DNA of 64,000 nucleotides from UBA8337 sp965221415 (GTDB lineage: Bacteria > Pseudomonadota > Alphaproteobacteria > RS24), in NCBI GenBank assembly GCA_965221415.1, contig OZ244887.1, positions 1 through 64,000 of the forward strand. Direction: 5' to 3'. The position numbers were made by a program, and so were the translations under genes. Positions 1-8,706 of this stretch are shown piece after piece. The first letter of the stretch is position 1, and each line of letters begins with the position of its first letter. The notes under the pieces are model-generated. The model searched no databases and was not told the origin of the DNA. It saw only the letters and a program-made list of their open reading frames with translations.

Positions 1-1074
1 GCAAGAGGGCGCGCGGGTCGACATAATCATATTCAATGGCATAGCCGGGGCGCATAATCTCGACATTTTCAAGCCCCGGAATCGTGCGAATAAACGTATC
101 TTGCAACGGCGCAGGCAGCGAAGTCGATATGCCATTGGGATAGACCGTCGGGTCGTCTAGCCCCTCTGGCTCGAGAAAAATCTGATGGGTTTTGCGCTCG
201 GGAAACCGCGCCACCTTGTCTTCAATGGCGGGGCAATAGCGCGGGCCAACGCCCGCAATCTGGCCTGAGTAAACCGGCGAATGCAAAATATTCTTCTCGA
301 TAATATCGAAAGTGGCTTGCGTCGTGTGCGTGATATAGCACACCGTCTGCGGCACGGTGATTTTATCGGTCAAAAAAGAAAACGGCACAGGATTATCATC
401 AGCAGGCTGCGCTCAAGCTGGCTTGTGTCAATCGTGCGCCCATCAAGGCGGGCGGGCGTGCCGGTTTTCATCCGCCCCAATGTCAGCGCACCGGTTTCGG
501 CCGCTAGCCCATAAAGCCGTTTCGACAGGGTGATGGCGGGTGCTTCGCCATGCCGCCCCGCCGCGATGCGCTCCGTACCAATATGAATAATGCCATCCAA
601 AAACGTCCCCGTGGTCAGCACAACCGCCGCCGCCCGATGGGTTTCGCCCGCACCCGTCACCACACCGCAGGCGCGGCCTTCTTCGACCAACACATCGTCA
701 ACCGGTTGTGCCAACACATGCACGTTTTCAGTCTCTTCAATCGCCCGCTGCATGGCTTCGCGATACAGCCGACGGTCGGCTTGCGTGCGCGGGCCTTGCA
801 CGGCAGGGCCTTTACGCCGATTGAGCAGACGAAACTGGATGCCCGACTGGTCGGCCACCCGCCCCATCAACCCATCCAGCGCATCAATCTCGCGCACCAA
901 ATGACCCTTACCAACCCCGCCAATCGCTGGGTTGCAGGACATTTCACCAATGGTTTCAGCCTTATGGGTCACCAATAGGGTGCGCGCACCAAAGCGTGCC
1001 GCAGCGGCTGCCGCTTCGCAGCCCGCATGGCCACCGCCAATGACAATCACATCCCAGTTGGTATTACGCATCAT
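1..1074 (-). CDS. mnmG: MnmG (GidA) tRNA U34 modification enzyme, 3'-truncated by window edge and frameshifted
   Basis: FAD-dependent partner of MnmE in the cytoplasmic complex that installs carboxymethylaminomethyl/aminomethyl groups on uridine 34 of tRNAs. The N-terminus has the dinucleotide-binding motif VIGGGHAGCEAA and the family signature SCNPAIGG. The reading frame from 1074 breaks at about 404-406 and would stop at 370 after 234 residues. A second frame from about 403 to the window edge continues the family sequence (ADDNPVPFSFLTD, then ...PRYCPAIEDKVARFPER...), so one base is missing relative to an intact gene. Start ATG at 1074 (a second ATG follows at once) with AGGAAG upstream. 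It lies downstream of mnmE on the same strand; the C-terminal part is outside the window. Identity is certain. Whether the break is biological or an assembly error cannot be decided here. Confidence 0.93.
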
Positions 1075-1152
1075 TCCACTTCCTGTTTCTTCCTATCTGT
1101 GGCGCGATATGTACCTTGCTTGCCATCCCAAGGCAAGCATTTCAAAGTCGCG

Positions 1153-1168
1153 TGTTTCACGTGAAACA
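1153..1168. other. parS: parS centromere-like site (ParB binding)
   Basis: The 16-mer TGTTTCACGTGAAACA is a perfect palindrome identical to the classic chromosomal parS consensus. It lies in the gap between mnmE and mnmG, about 7 kb from oriC. In many alphaproteobacteria rsmG-parA-parB follow mnmG, which would be just outside the left edge. ParB spreads from such sites to organise segregation of the newly replicated origin. No second perfect copy was noticed in the window. Confidence 0.93.
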
Positions 1169-1177
1169 ATCGCGCCT

Positions 1178-2535
1178 TTACTTACCTATACAAAAATCGG
1201 CAAACACCACATCGAGCAATTGCTCCACATCGACCGCCCCGTGATACGCCCCAAAGCACGCTGCGCCAAACGCAGGTCTTCAGCCGCCAGTTCTAGCCCC
1301 GCGCCCGCATCCGCCGCGCCAAGCGCACGGTCTAAATGGTCGGTCGCCTCACCCAACGCCAAACGATGCCTTTCGCGCGTCAAGATAGAGGTCTCTCGCG
1401 TTCCCGCCCGTTCGGCAAGAATCGCCCGTAATGCGGCTAGTAGCGACGCTTCGCCCTGCCCAGATAAAGCACAAATCGCACATGTTTGCCCGAATTCCTC
1501 CCCAAGCGTCAGTGCGCCCAAATCAGCTTTGTTACAAATTGTTACATCGGGGTGTTCGCCCGAAATAGTCACCATATCCAACGCTTTTTGCAATCCCGCC
1601 GCATCTTTTGCCGTATCAGGCGAGACCACCAAAACCCGAATATCAGCTTCCTCGGCCTGCAGCACCGCACGGCGCACGCCCTCGCGCTCAATATCATCTT
1701 TCGCCGCGCGCAACCCCGCCGTATCCACCAGCGTAATCGGAATGCCGTCCATCACCATGCCGACCTCGATAACATCGCGTGTTGTACCAGCCCGCGCCGA
1801 GACAATCGCCGCCGATTTTCCTGCCAACATATTGAGAACGCTCGATTTTCCAGCGTTTGGCGGGCCTAATAAAGCTATCCGCACGCCGTCGCGCAAGCGC
1901 AAGCCACGGCGGTCTTTGAGCGCGTCTCGCATCGCCACCACCATATCTGGCACGCCTGCTAAAGCATTTTGGCCTAATCCGCCCGGCAAATCCTCATCGG
2001 CAAACTCAATGTCTGCTTCGACATGCGCCAATATTGTTTTCAGCGCATCGCGCCAACCCTCCATCACATCGCGCAGCTGCCCGCTCATTTGCCGCAAAGC
2101 TTGCGCCTGTTGCGCACCGCCTTCCGCATCAATCAAATCAGCAATCGCTTCTGCGCCCGTCAAATCGAGCTTGCCGTTTAGCACCGCACGGCGCGTGAAA
2201 TCGCCCGCCTCGGCAGGGGTGCAAAAATCAAGCCCAGCCAGCGCGCTCAAAATCGAGCCCGTCACCGCAACCCCACCATGCACATGCAGCTCGGCCATGT
2301 CTTCGCCGGTAAAACTATGCGGTGCGCAAAACCGCAGCACCAATCCCTCATCCAACAAATCGCCCGAGGTGGGGTGATATAATTTGCGCAAAGCCGCTTG
2401 GCGCGGCACAGGCAACGCGTCCACACCCAACGCCTTGAGCGCGCGGTCAACCGACGACCCGCTCAGGCGTATCACCGCCAAAGCCGCACGCCCCGCACCC
2501 GTCGATAAAGCAAAAATAGTCGCGTCTTGCGTCAC
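1178..2535 (-). CDS. mnmE: MnmE (TrmE) tRNA modification GTPase, frameshifted near the 3' end
   Basis: GTPase partner of MnmG for U34 modification. The N-terminal formyl-tetrahydrofolate-binding domain (residues about 1-118) is followed by a helical domain with an inserted G domain (GPPNAGKS at 224-231, DTAGL switch). The frame as read stops at 1186 after 449 residues with a non-family tail. Restoring one base in the C run at 1237-1240 gives ITG-AVDVEQLLDVVFADFCIGK and a stop at 1178, about 452 residues, close to the 454 of E. coli MnmE. It thereby recovers the essential C-terminal CIGK motif. Start GTG at 2535, chosen for AGGAG about six bases upstream. It lies upstream of mnmG on the same strand with parS between, and diverges from the 2584 gene across only 48 bp. 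Confidence 0.93.
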
Positions 2536-2583
2536 CCCATCTCCTGTTTTGTAATGAGCAAATCATCGCTAAACTGGCATGAG

Positions 2584-4668
2584 ATGACAGATGAGTTCAA
2601 CCAAAACCGCTTTGCCCGCAATCGTCTCGACGAGGCGACCAGCCCGTATTTGCTGCAACACAAAGACAATCCCGTGCATTGGCAGCCATGGGACGATGAT
2701 GCGTTTGGCGAAGCAAAGCGGCGCAACGTGCCTATCCTTTTGTCGATTGGCTATGCGGCGTGTCACTGGTGTCATGTGATGGCGCATGAAAGTTTCGAAG
2801 ATGACGAGGTGGCCGCCCTCATGAACGATAATTTTGTCTGCATCAAACTCGACAAGGAAGAGCGCCCCGACCTTGATGAAATCTATATGACAGCCCTTTC
2901 CATGATGGGCGAACAAGGCGGCTGGCCTTTGACCATGTGCCTCGATGGCGATGCCAAGCCCTTTTGGGGCGGCACGTATTTTCCCAAAACCCCGCAATAT
3001 GGTCGCCCTGGCTTTGTGCAGATTCTCTCCGAAATCGCCCGCCTCTGGCGCGACGACCCCGACAGAATCGAAAAAAACGCCACCGCCCTCAGCAATGGTT
3101 TAAAGGCGCGTGCCACCGCCGATGCGCGGGGTGATATGCCCGAAGATTTGCCGACCCGCGCTGCCCAAACGCTTGGCGCGCATATCGACCTCACCAAGGG
3201 AGGGCTGGAGGGTGCGCCCAAGTTTCCGCAACCCTTTCTGTATCAATTTCTCTGGCAACACGCACAGCTTAATGGGGACGCGGGCGCGCGCGAGGCCGTG
3301 CTGGTGACGTTGCGAAAAATCTGTCAGGGCGGCATTTACGATCACTTGCGCGGTGGCTTTGCACGCTATAGCGTCGATGCCGATTGGCTGGTGCCGCATT
3401 TTGAAAAAATGCTGTACGACAACGCGCTCATCATCAGCCTGCTCACGCAAAGCTGGCGCGATACAAAAGAGCCATTATTTGCAGCCCGCATCAGCGAGAC
3501 CATCGATTGGCTGCACGCCGAGATGTGCCTGCCAAATGGGGCTTTTGCCACCAGCCTCGATGCCGATACGCAAGGCGAGGAAGGCAAGTTCTACGTCTGG
3601 TCTCTAGCTGAAGTTGAGGCCGCTTTGGGCGATGCCGCGCCCACCTTTTGCGCGGTGTATGACATCACCGCGGCGGGCAATTTTGAGGGGCGCAATATCC
3701 CCAATCTACTGGCACAAGACAATGCGCCGCAAACCGAATTGGCAGCTTTACGCGAAAAACTTTTAGCGGTGCGCAACGCGCGCGCACGCCCTGCGCGTGA
3801 TGATAAAATTCTGGCCGATTGGAACGCCATGATGGTCACAGCTCTGTGCGAGGCCGCCCAAGTGTTCGCGCGCAGCGATTGGTGCGATATGGCCGAGACG
3901 GCATTTCTGGCCGCACGACACACCCTCACCGATGCGCAAAATAAATTACGTCATAGCGCGCGCGATGGAAAGGTCTTGGATATCTCGCTATCCACCGATT
4001 ACGCCTTTATGGGACAAGCAGCGTGTGCGCTGTATCAAGCCACTGGTACGCCAGATTATCTGGCCTATGCAGAACACTGCGCCGACACGCTGCACACCGC
4101 GTTTTTAGACACGCAGCGCGGCGGCTATTTAAGCAACCCAAGAGATGAGAATGACGCGCATATATTGGTCAATAATCGCCCCACCCAAGACAATGCCATG
4201 CCCTCGGCCAATGCAGCCATCCACACGCTGTTCAGCAATCTCGCCATCGTGAGCGGCAAGCCGCAATATCAAGCACACGCCGCCGAGCTGTTCCACGCGC
4301 TGTCGGGTCATTTAACGTCGCAATATCCGTCGATGACCGCGCTGCTAGCAAGCTATCAGCTCGGCATGCACCCTTTATCTATCGTCATTATCGGCAGCGA
4401 GACGAGCGCAACCAAAGAGCTCGCCCGCACCGCACAGCAGCACAAAATCTTTGCCCGCTGCATCATCACCATCGCGCCTGATGACAAAAGCCTGCCGCCC
4501 ACGCACCCCGCCTTTGGCAAAACGCAGATAGGCGGCCAGCCCACCGCCTATATTTGCCTTGGCCACCAGTGCCGCGCCCCCATCACGCAAAGTGCCGCCC
4601 TTGCCGCACAGCTTGACGCGCTGGTGATAGAACGCCAAACTATCGGCAAAAAGGAGAACACAGCATGA
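2584..4668 (+). CDS. DUF255/SSP411-type thioredoxin-domain protein (YyaL family)
   Basis: About 694 residues. The N-terminal thioredoxin-like domain carries CHWCHVM (Cys60 and Cys63) preceded by the family signature SPYLLQHKDNPVHW. The rest matches the six-hairpin (alpha/alpha) glycosidase-like fold of the family (GGFARYSVDADWLVPHFEKML). The biochemical role of this widespread family is not established. The open frame extends up to 2527, into the start of mnmE. ATG 2584 is preferred because family homology begins directly after it and it avoids overlap; ATG 2554 is an alternative and neither has a strong ribosome site. The 3' end overlaps the next gene by ATGA, implying coupling. The pair is on the strand opposite to mnmE and rho, inside a block usually contiguous in this class, so it looks like an insertion. 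Confidence 0.88.
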   Translation: MTDEFNQNRFARNRLDEATSPYLLQHKDNPVHWQPWDDDAFGEAKRRNVPILLSIGYAACHWCHVMAHESFEDDEVAALMNDNFVCIKLDKEERPDLDEIYMTALSMMGEQGGWPLTMCLDGDAKPFWGGTYFPKTPQYGRPGFVQILSEIARLWRDDPDRIEKNATALSNGLKARATADARGDMPEDLPTRAAQTLGAHIDLTKGGLEGAPKFPQPFLYQFLWQHAQLNGDAGAREAVLVTLRKICQGGIYDHLRGGFARYSVDADWLVPHFEKMLYDNALIISLLTQSWRDTKEPLFAARISETIDWLHAEMCLPNGAFATSLDADTQGEEGKFYVWSLAEVEAALGDAAPTFCAVYDITAAGNFEGRNIPNLLAQDNAPQTELAALREKLLAVRNARARPARDDKILADWNAMMVTALCEAAQVFARSDWCDMAETAFLAARHTLTDAQNKLRHSARDGKVLDISLSTDYAFMGQAACALYQATGTPDYLAYAEHCADTLHTAFLDTQRGGYLSNPRDENDAHILVNNRPTQDNAMPSANAAIHTLFSNLAIVSGKPQYQAHAAELFHALSGHLTSQYPSMTALLASYQLGMHPLSIVIIGSETSATKELARTAQQHKIFARCIITIAPDDKSLPPTHPAFGKTQIGGQPTAYICLGHQCRAPITQSAALAAQLDALVIERQTIGKKENTA

Positions 4669-5369
4669 CACAAGAATATAAAGGCGAGATGGTTCAACTG
4701 CCTGTCGCAGACACGTATTTTGACGCTTATATCGCACGCCCGCCCGCCCGCGCCAAAGGCGGCGTTGTGGTGATTCAAGAAATCTTTGGGGTTAATGACG
4801 ACATTAAAAGCATCGCCGACTGGCTGGCCAGCGAAGGCTATATCGCTTTAGCGCCCGATTTATTCTGGCGGCAGACGCGCAATATCGCGTTTACCGACCC
4901 GTCCGACGATGAGATGCAACAAGCGTTTGATTTGATGGGGTCGTATGATGCCGATTTGGGCGTTGGCGATATTCAAACAACGATTGATTATTTGCGCGCC
5001 GAGGGCGTTGCGAAAGTCGGCACTATCGGATTTTGCCTCGGCGGGCGGATGGTTTATCTGGCTGCCTGCCGCACCGATGGCAACGCGCATGCCTCATATT
5101 ATGGCGTCGGCATTCAAGACGCACTCGACGAAGCCACGAGCATGACCGCCCCGACGCTTTTGCATATTGCGGGTAATGATGAGTTTGTGCCAAAGCCCGC
5201 CCAAGACGCTATCGTGCATGGGTTTACGGGACACGCATTTGCGCAAACCCATATTTATGCGGGCAAAGACCATGGATTTGCGCGCAATAGCGGCATGCAC
5301 CATGATGACGAGGCGGCCACGCTCGCGCATCAGCGCACGCTTGCTTTGTTCGAGGCCAATTTGCAGTAA
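4665..5369 (+). CDS. Dienelactone hydrolase family protein
   Basis: A 234-residue alpha/beta hydrolase of the dienelactone hydrolase family. The putative triad is visible: Cys124 in GFCLGG, Asp172 in GNDEF and His203 in KDHGFAR, with Glu39 in QEIFGVN near the active site. Family members hydrolyse dienelactones or other small esters; the substrate here cannot be inferred, and no aromatic-degradation genes are nearby. The start ATG overlaps the previous stop (ATGA) and has AGGAG upstream. It ends two bases before the convergent rho stop codon. Confidence 0.9.
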   Translation: MTQEYKGEMVQLPVADTYFDAYIARPPARAKGGVVVIQEIFGVNDDIKSIADWLASEGYIALAPDLFWRQTRNIAFTDPSDDEMQQAFDLMGSYDADLGVGDIQTTIDYLRAEGVAKVGTIGFCLGGRMVYLAACRTDGNAHASYYGVGIQDALDEATSMTAPTLLHIAGNDEFVPKPAQDAIVHGFTGHAFAQTHIYAGKDHGFARNSGMHHDDEAATLAHQRTLALFEANLQ

Positions 5370-5371
5370 AA

Positions 5372-6637
5372 TTAGGTGTTCATGGAGTCGAAAAACTCAG
5401 CATTGTCTTTCGTGTTCTTCAGCTTGTCGATAAGAAACTCGGCGGCATCGACCGCGCCCATGGGGTTTAGGATGCGCCGCAGCACATAAATCTTGGCCAA
5501 ATCGCCCGCATCCACCAGTAGCTCTTCTTTGCGCGTTCCCGATTTCATAATGTCGATGGCGGGGAAGACGCGCTTGTCGGAAATCTTTCGGTCCAGCACA
5601 ATCTCAGAATTGCCAGTGCCTTTAAACTCTTCAAAAATAACCTCATCCATGCGCGAGCCGGTTTCAACCAACGCCGTCGAGATAATGGTCAGCGAGCCGC
5701 CCTCTTCGATATTGCGGGCTGCGCCAAAAAACCGCTTCGGACGCTGCAAAGCATTTGCATCCACACCGCCCGTCAGCACTTTGCCAGAGCTTGGCACGAC
5801 CGTGTTATAAGCACGCCCCAGACGGGTCACGCTATCCAGCAAAATAACCACATCGCGGCCATGTTCGACCAAGCGTTTGGATTTCTCGATAACCATTTCC
5901 GCCACCTGCACATGGCGCGAGGCCGGCTCGTCAAATGTCGACGACACAACCTCGCCATGCACCGAGCGCTGCATGTCGGTGACTTCTTCGGGACGCTCAT
6001 CAATCAGCAGCACAATCAAATAACATTCAGGATGATTGGCCGAAATAGATTTGGCGATGTTTTGCATCAGCACCGTTTTGCCTGTGCGCGGCGGGGCGAC
6101 AATCAGCGCGCGCTGGCCTTTGCCCATCGGGGCGACAATATCAATAATCCGCGATGACGGGTCTTTGCGTGTCGGGTCGTCGGCTTCCATGCGCAAAGCA
6201 ACATCTGGATAAAGCGGCGTCAGATTATCAAAGTGAACTTTTTGGCGGGCTTTTTCTGGGTCTTCAAAATTAATTTTATTGAGCTTGAGCAGTGCAAAAT
6301 ACCGCTCGCCATCTTTCGGGCTGCGAATCTCGCCTTCAACCGTATCGCCTGTGCGCAATGAAAAGCGACGTATCTGGCTCGGGCTTACATAAATATCGTC
6401 AGGGCCGGGCAGATAATTCGCATCGGGCGAGCGCAAAAACCCAAACCCATCCTGCAGCACCTCAACCACGCCCTCGCCAATAATCGTGATGTCGTCTTCG
6501 GCCAGTTTTTTCAAAATAGCAAACAGCATATCCTGCTTCAACATGGTCGATGCGTTTTCGATATTGTGCTGCTCCGCAAAGGCGAGCAGCTCGGTGGGTG
6601 ATTTGCTTTTCAGCTCTTGAAGTCTTGTGTGTTCCAT
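5372..6637 (-). CDS. rho: Transcription termination factor Rho
   Basis: 421 residues, the usual length. The N-terminal domain and cold-shock-like RNA-binding fold (about residues 50-130, with DGFGFLRS) precede the RecA-like ATPase with Walker A APPRTGKT at 181-188, DERPEEVTDM and the Q-loop/R-loop region (SGKVLTGGVDANAL, IFEEFKGTGNSE). It acts as a hexameric RNA helicase that ends transcription at C-rich, unstructured RNA. A promoter and a C-rich, G-free leader lie just upstream, suggesting self-control. It sits in the conserved rho-hemJ-hemE order next to oriC. Confidence 0.98.
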   Translation of the reverse strand: MEHTRLQELKSKSPTELLAFAEQHNIENASTMLKQDMLFAILKKLAEDDITIIGEGVVEVLQDGFGFLRSPDANYLPGPDDIYVSPSQIRRFSLRTGDTVEGEIRSPKDGERYFALLKLNKINFEDPEKARQKVHFDNLTPLYPDVALRMEADDPTRKDPSSRIIDIVAPMGKGQRALIVAPPRTGKTVLMQNIAKSISANHPECYLIVLLIDERPEEVTDMQRSVHGEVVSSTFDEPASRHVQVAEMVIEKSKRLVEHGRDVVILLDSVTRLGRAYNTVVPSSGKVLTGGVDANALQRPKRFFGAARNIEEGGSLTIISTALVETGSRMDEVIFEEFKGTGNSEIVLDRKISDKRVFPAIDIMKSGTRKEELLVDAGDLAKIYVLRRILNPMGAVDAAEFLIDKLKNTKDNAEFFDSMNT

Positions 6638-6646
6638 ATCTTGTCC

Positions 6647-6701
6647 ATAGGGGATGTATGTTTAAGAGGTGTATGTTTAGGGGTGTGAATAAAGTGGGGT
6701 G
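6647..6701 (-). promoter_or_regulatory. G-free, C-rich leader of rho mRNA (possible rut site)
   Basis: Read in the direction of rho transcription, these 55 nt contain no G and about 42% C, ending ten bases before the rho start codon. That composition is what Rho prefers for loading. The 10-mer TGTATGTTTA (plus strand) occurs twice, at 6655-6664 and 6670-6679. Autogenous attenuation of rho by Rho is known in E. coli; its operation here is inference. Confidence 0.5.
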
Positions 6702-6767
6702 CGCCAAATGGTCATGAAACGCACACGCAATAGGCATCGCGTATCGCCATCGGCAAGAGGAAGTTCC

Positions 6768-6796
6768 ACTATACAAGAAAAGTTTACATTTCACAA
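6768..6796 (-). promoter_or_regulatory. Probable sigma-70 promoter of rho
   Basis: On the minus strand, TTGTGA (6796-6791) and TATAGT (6773-6768) are separated by 17 bp. The position just after the hemJ stop gives rho its own transcript with a leader of about 120 nt. Confidence 0.55.
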
Positions 6797-6806
6797 GTGG
6801 GGCGGC

Positions 6807-7265
6807 CTAAAACGGCTTCACCACGACCAAAATCACGATAATAATCGTTAAAATCGGCGGGATTTCATTGATAAGCCTAAAAAACCGCGACGGCCACGGC
6901 AAAACGCCTGTCAGGAATTTTTTTCGGATGCTGCCCAAAAACCCATGATAGGCGGTCAAAGCAGACACGAGCCATAGTTTCGCGTTCAGCCAAACCGTGG
7001 CACTTTCCCAGAACCCAGTGCGCGCCATCAAGCAGAGACCCAAAATCCATGCCACCGCCATGGCAGGCGTCATAATGATGTCGTATAGTTTTTTTTCCAT
7101 CACTTCAAAAACCTGACAAGGGGTGGCGTTTTCCATCGCCTCTGCGTGATACACAAACAGCCGCGGCAAATAATACAGACCCGCCATCCAGAACATCACA
7201 AAAATAATATGAAAAGCCAAAAGCCAAGGGTAAATATCAGCTAGAAAATCACGCAACATGCTCAT
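6807..7265 (-). CDS. hemJ: Protoporphyrinogen IX oxidase HemJ
   Basis: About 152 residues with four predicted membrane helices. It fits the HemJ (UPF0093) family of the inner membrane, which oxidises protoporphyrinogen IX to protoporphyrin IX in bacteria lacking HemG or HemY. The conserved His in LLAFHIIFVMFWMAGLYYLP and Lys in LNAKLWLV match the haem/substrate residues of the family. ATG 7265 is chosen over the longer 7301 frame because GAGG lies seven bases upstream and the longer form would run into hemE. It follows hemE by 19 bp, so the two haem genes are probably co-transcribed. Confidence 0.92.
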   Translation of the reverse strand: MSMLRDFLADIYPWLLAFHIIFVMFWMAGLYYLPRLFVYHAEAMENATPCQVFEVMEKKLYDIIMTPAMAVAWILGLCLMARTGFWESATVWLNAKLWLVSALTAYHGFLGSIRKKFLTGVLPWPSRFFRLINEIPPILTIIIVILVVVKPF

Positions 7266-7284
7266 CTCTTTTCCTCGAACCCCT

Positions 7285-8304
7285 TCACGCGCCGCGCACA
7301 AGAGCGACTAAATCGCGTACATGCGCGGGCGGTGTTTGCGGCACAATGCCATGCCCCAGATTAAAAATAAAACGCCGTCCTGCAAAATCATCCAGAATGC
7401 TGGCGACAGCGTCGCGCATTTTTGCACCGCCTTCCACCAAAACATGCGGGTCGAGATTGCCTTGCAGCACAATATCAGACGGCACGGTTTTGGCGATTGT
7501 CTTACGTTCGGCATGTGTATCTACCCCTAAGATTTGACATTCGGTTTGCTTTACATAAACCCCCATATCGTAATTGGCGCCGCGCGGAAACCCAATAATC
7601 GGCACGGCTATCCCCCGCGTGCGCAGGCCTTTAATAATCTGCGCCACCGGTGCGATACACCAACGCTCAAACGCTTCGCCCTCAAGGGCTGCCGCCCAGC
7701 TTTCAAATAATTGCAGCACCTCAGCACCCGCCTCGACTTGCGCTGCCAGATAATCAATGCTTGCTGCGACAATCATATCGATAATCGATTGAAACGCCTC
7801 AGGGTCGCGGGTTGCTAAATCACGCGCAGGCGCTTGGTCAGGTGTCCCATGTCCCGCCACCATATATGTCGCAACCGTCCACGGCGCGCCCGCAAAGCCG
7901 ATAAGCGTCGTCTCGTCGGGCAATGAGCGCGACAGCCGCGACACCGTCTCGATAACTGGCGATAAATGCGCCTTCACATTTAGCATGGATAGATCGCGCG
8001 CAGAGTTTATCGGCTCAAGGCGCGGGCCTTCGCCTTCCTCAAACCAAACCCTTTGGCCGAGCGCATCGGGTATCAATAAAATATCAGCAAATAAAATCGC
8101 CGCATCAAACCCAAAACGACGAATGGGCTGCAAGCTCACTTCTTCGGCCAATGCGGGATTGTAACATAAGTCTAAAAAGCCACCCGCTTGCGCGCGCACC
8201 GCTTGATATTCGGGCAAATAGCGTCCCGCTTGACGCATCAGCCATATTGGTGGTGTTTTAGGTGGTGACCCAGATAGCGTTTGGAGGAAAGGTTTCGTTT
8301 GCAT
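7285..8304 (-). CDS. hemE: Uroporphyrinogen decarboxylase
   Basis: 339 residues, close to the family norm. The signature PIWLMRQAGRYLPEY lies near the N-terminus, with the active-site region FADILLIPDALG. It decarboxylates the four acetate side chains of uroporphyrinogen III to give coproporphyrinogen III in the cytoplasm. The gene points away from oriC, the conserved hemE-oriC arrangement of alphaproteobacteria. Confidence 0.98.
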   Translation of the reverse strand: MQTKPFLQTLSGSPPKTPPIWLMRQAGRYLPEYQAVRAQAGGFLDLCYNPALAEEVSLQPIRRFGFDAAILFADILLIPDALGQRVWFEEGEGPRLEPINSARDLSMLNVKAHLSPVIETVSRLSRSLPDETTLIGFAGAPWTVATYMVAGHGTPDQAPARDLATRDPEAFQSIIDMIVAASIDYLAAQVEAGAEVLQLFESWAAALEGEAFERWCIAPVAQIIKGLRTRGIAVPIIGFPRGANYDMGVYVKQTECQILGVDTHAERKTIAKTVPSDIVLQGNLDPHVLVEGGAKMRDAVASILDDFAGRRFIFNLGHGIVPQTPPAHVRDLVALVRGA

Positions 8305-8457
8305 GTTTTTTCATATCTTGTTTTTCTATATTAATAAATAACAGGATGTAGCTGTTGTTGGTACACGCGGGTGCTGTGGATTATGGTGTCCCACGTGGTT
8401 TCATCCCCAGAAACCCATGCACATGGGGATTATGTGAAGACTAAGGATAAAACAAAA

Positions 8458-8466
8458 TTATACACA
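8458..8466 (+). promoter_or_regulatory. DnaA box (TTATACACA)
   Basis: Exact match to TTATNCACA inside oriC. It lies at the left arm of a 12-bp inverted repeat whose right arm carries a one-mismatch box in the opposite orientation. Confidence 0.75.
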
Positions 8467-8534
8467 TAATATACCAAAAGCTTTGCATAGCTTTAAAAAT
8501 AGGGTTTCTTTAAGCTGTGTGAATTATGTGTATA
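8459..8534. repeat. 12-bp inverted repeat with AT-rich spacer in oriC
   Basis: TATACACATAAT (8459-8470) is repeated exactly in inverse as ATTATGTGTATA (8523-8534). The 52-bp spacer contains a smaller inverted repeat, AAAGCT (8477-8482) with AGCTTT (8489-8494). The arms overlap DnaA-box-like sequence, so this places two DnaA contacts in opposed orientation around an AT-rich segment. Confidence 0.8.
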
Positions 8535-8697
8535 GCGGGGATAACCCCACGGGTTCCACATTTTCATGTCTATCCCCATTATCCCCAAACACAGAAGGTG
8601 ATTTAATAAACCCGCTTAAATAGAGGTATGAAAAATGAAATATGGGGACAAAATTTCTTGGCTTGTCCTGCGGTGCGACTTATCCTCTTTATGCACA

Positions 8698-8706
8698 TTA
8701 TCCACA
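8698..8706 (+). promoter_or_regulatory. DnaA box (TTATCCACA)
   Basis: Perfect consensus high-affinity DnaA box at the right end of oriC, 25 bp before the ppsR start codon. Confidence 0.85.

Noticed and set aside
932..2377. 481-codon plus-strand open frame opposite mnmG and mnmE
   Set aside because: It is antisense to clearly identified genes; composition is a Ser/Arg/Ala-rich shadow of GC-rich coding.
6462..6794. 110-codon minus-strand open frame in the rho upstream gap
   Set aside because: It overlaps the start of rho in another frame, covers the rho promoter and leader, and has no family features.
8387..8402. Second parS-like sequence (CCCACGTGG core) in oriC
   Set aside because: Only the CACGTG core agrees; about seven of sixteen positions differ from parS.
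8603..8619. CtrA-type TTAA-N-TTAA site in oriC
   Set aside because: The two TTAA boxes are 9 bp apart rather than the 7 bp of the CtrA consensus.
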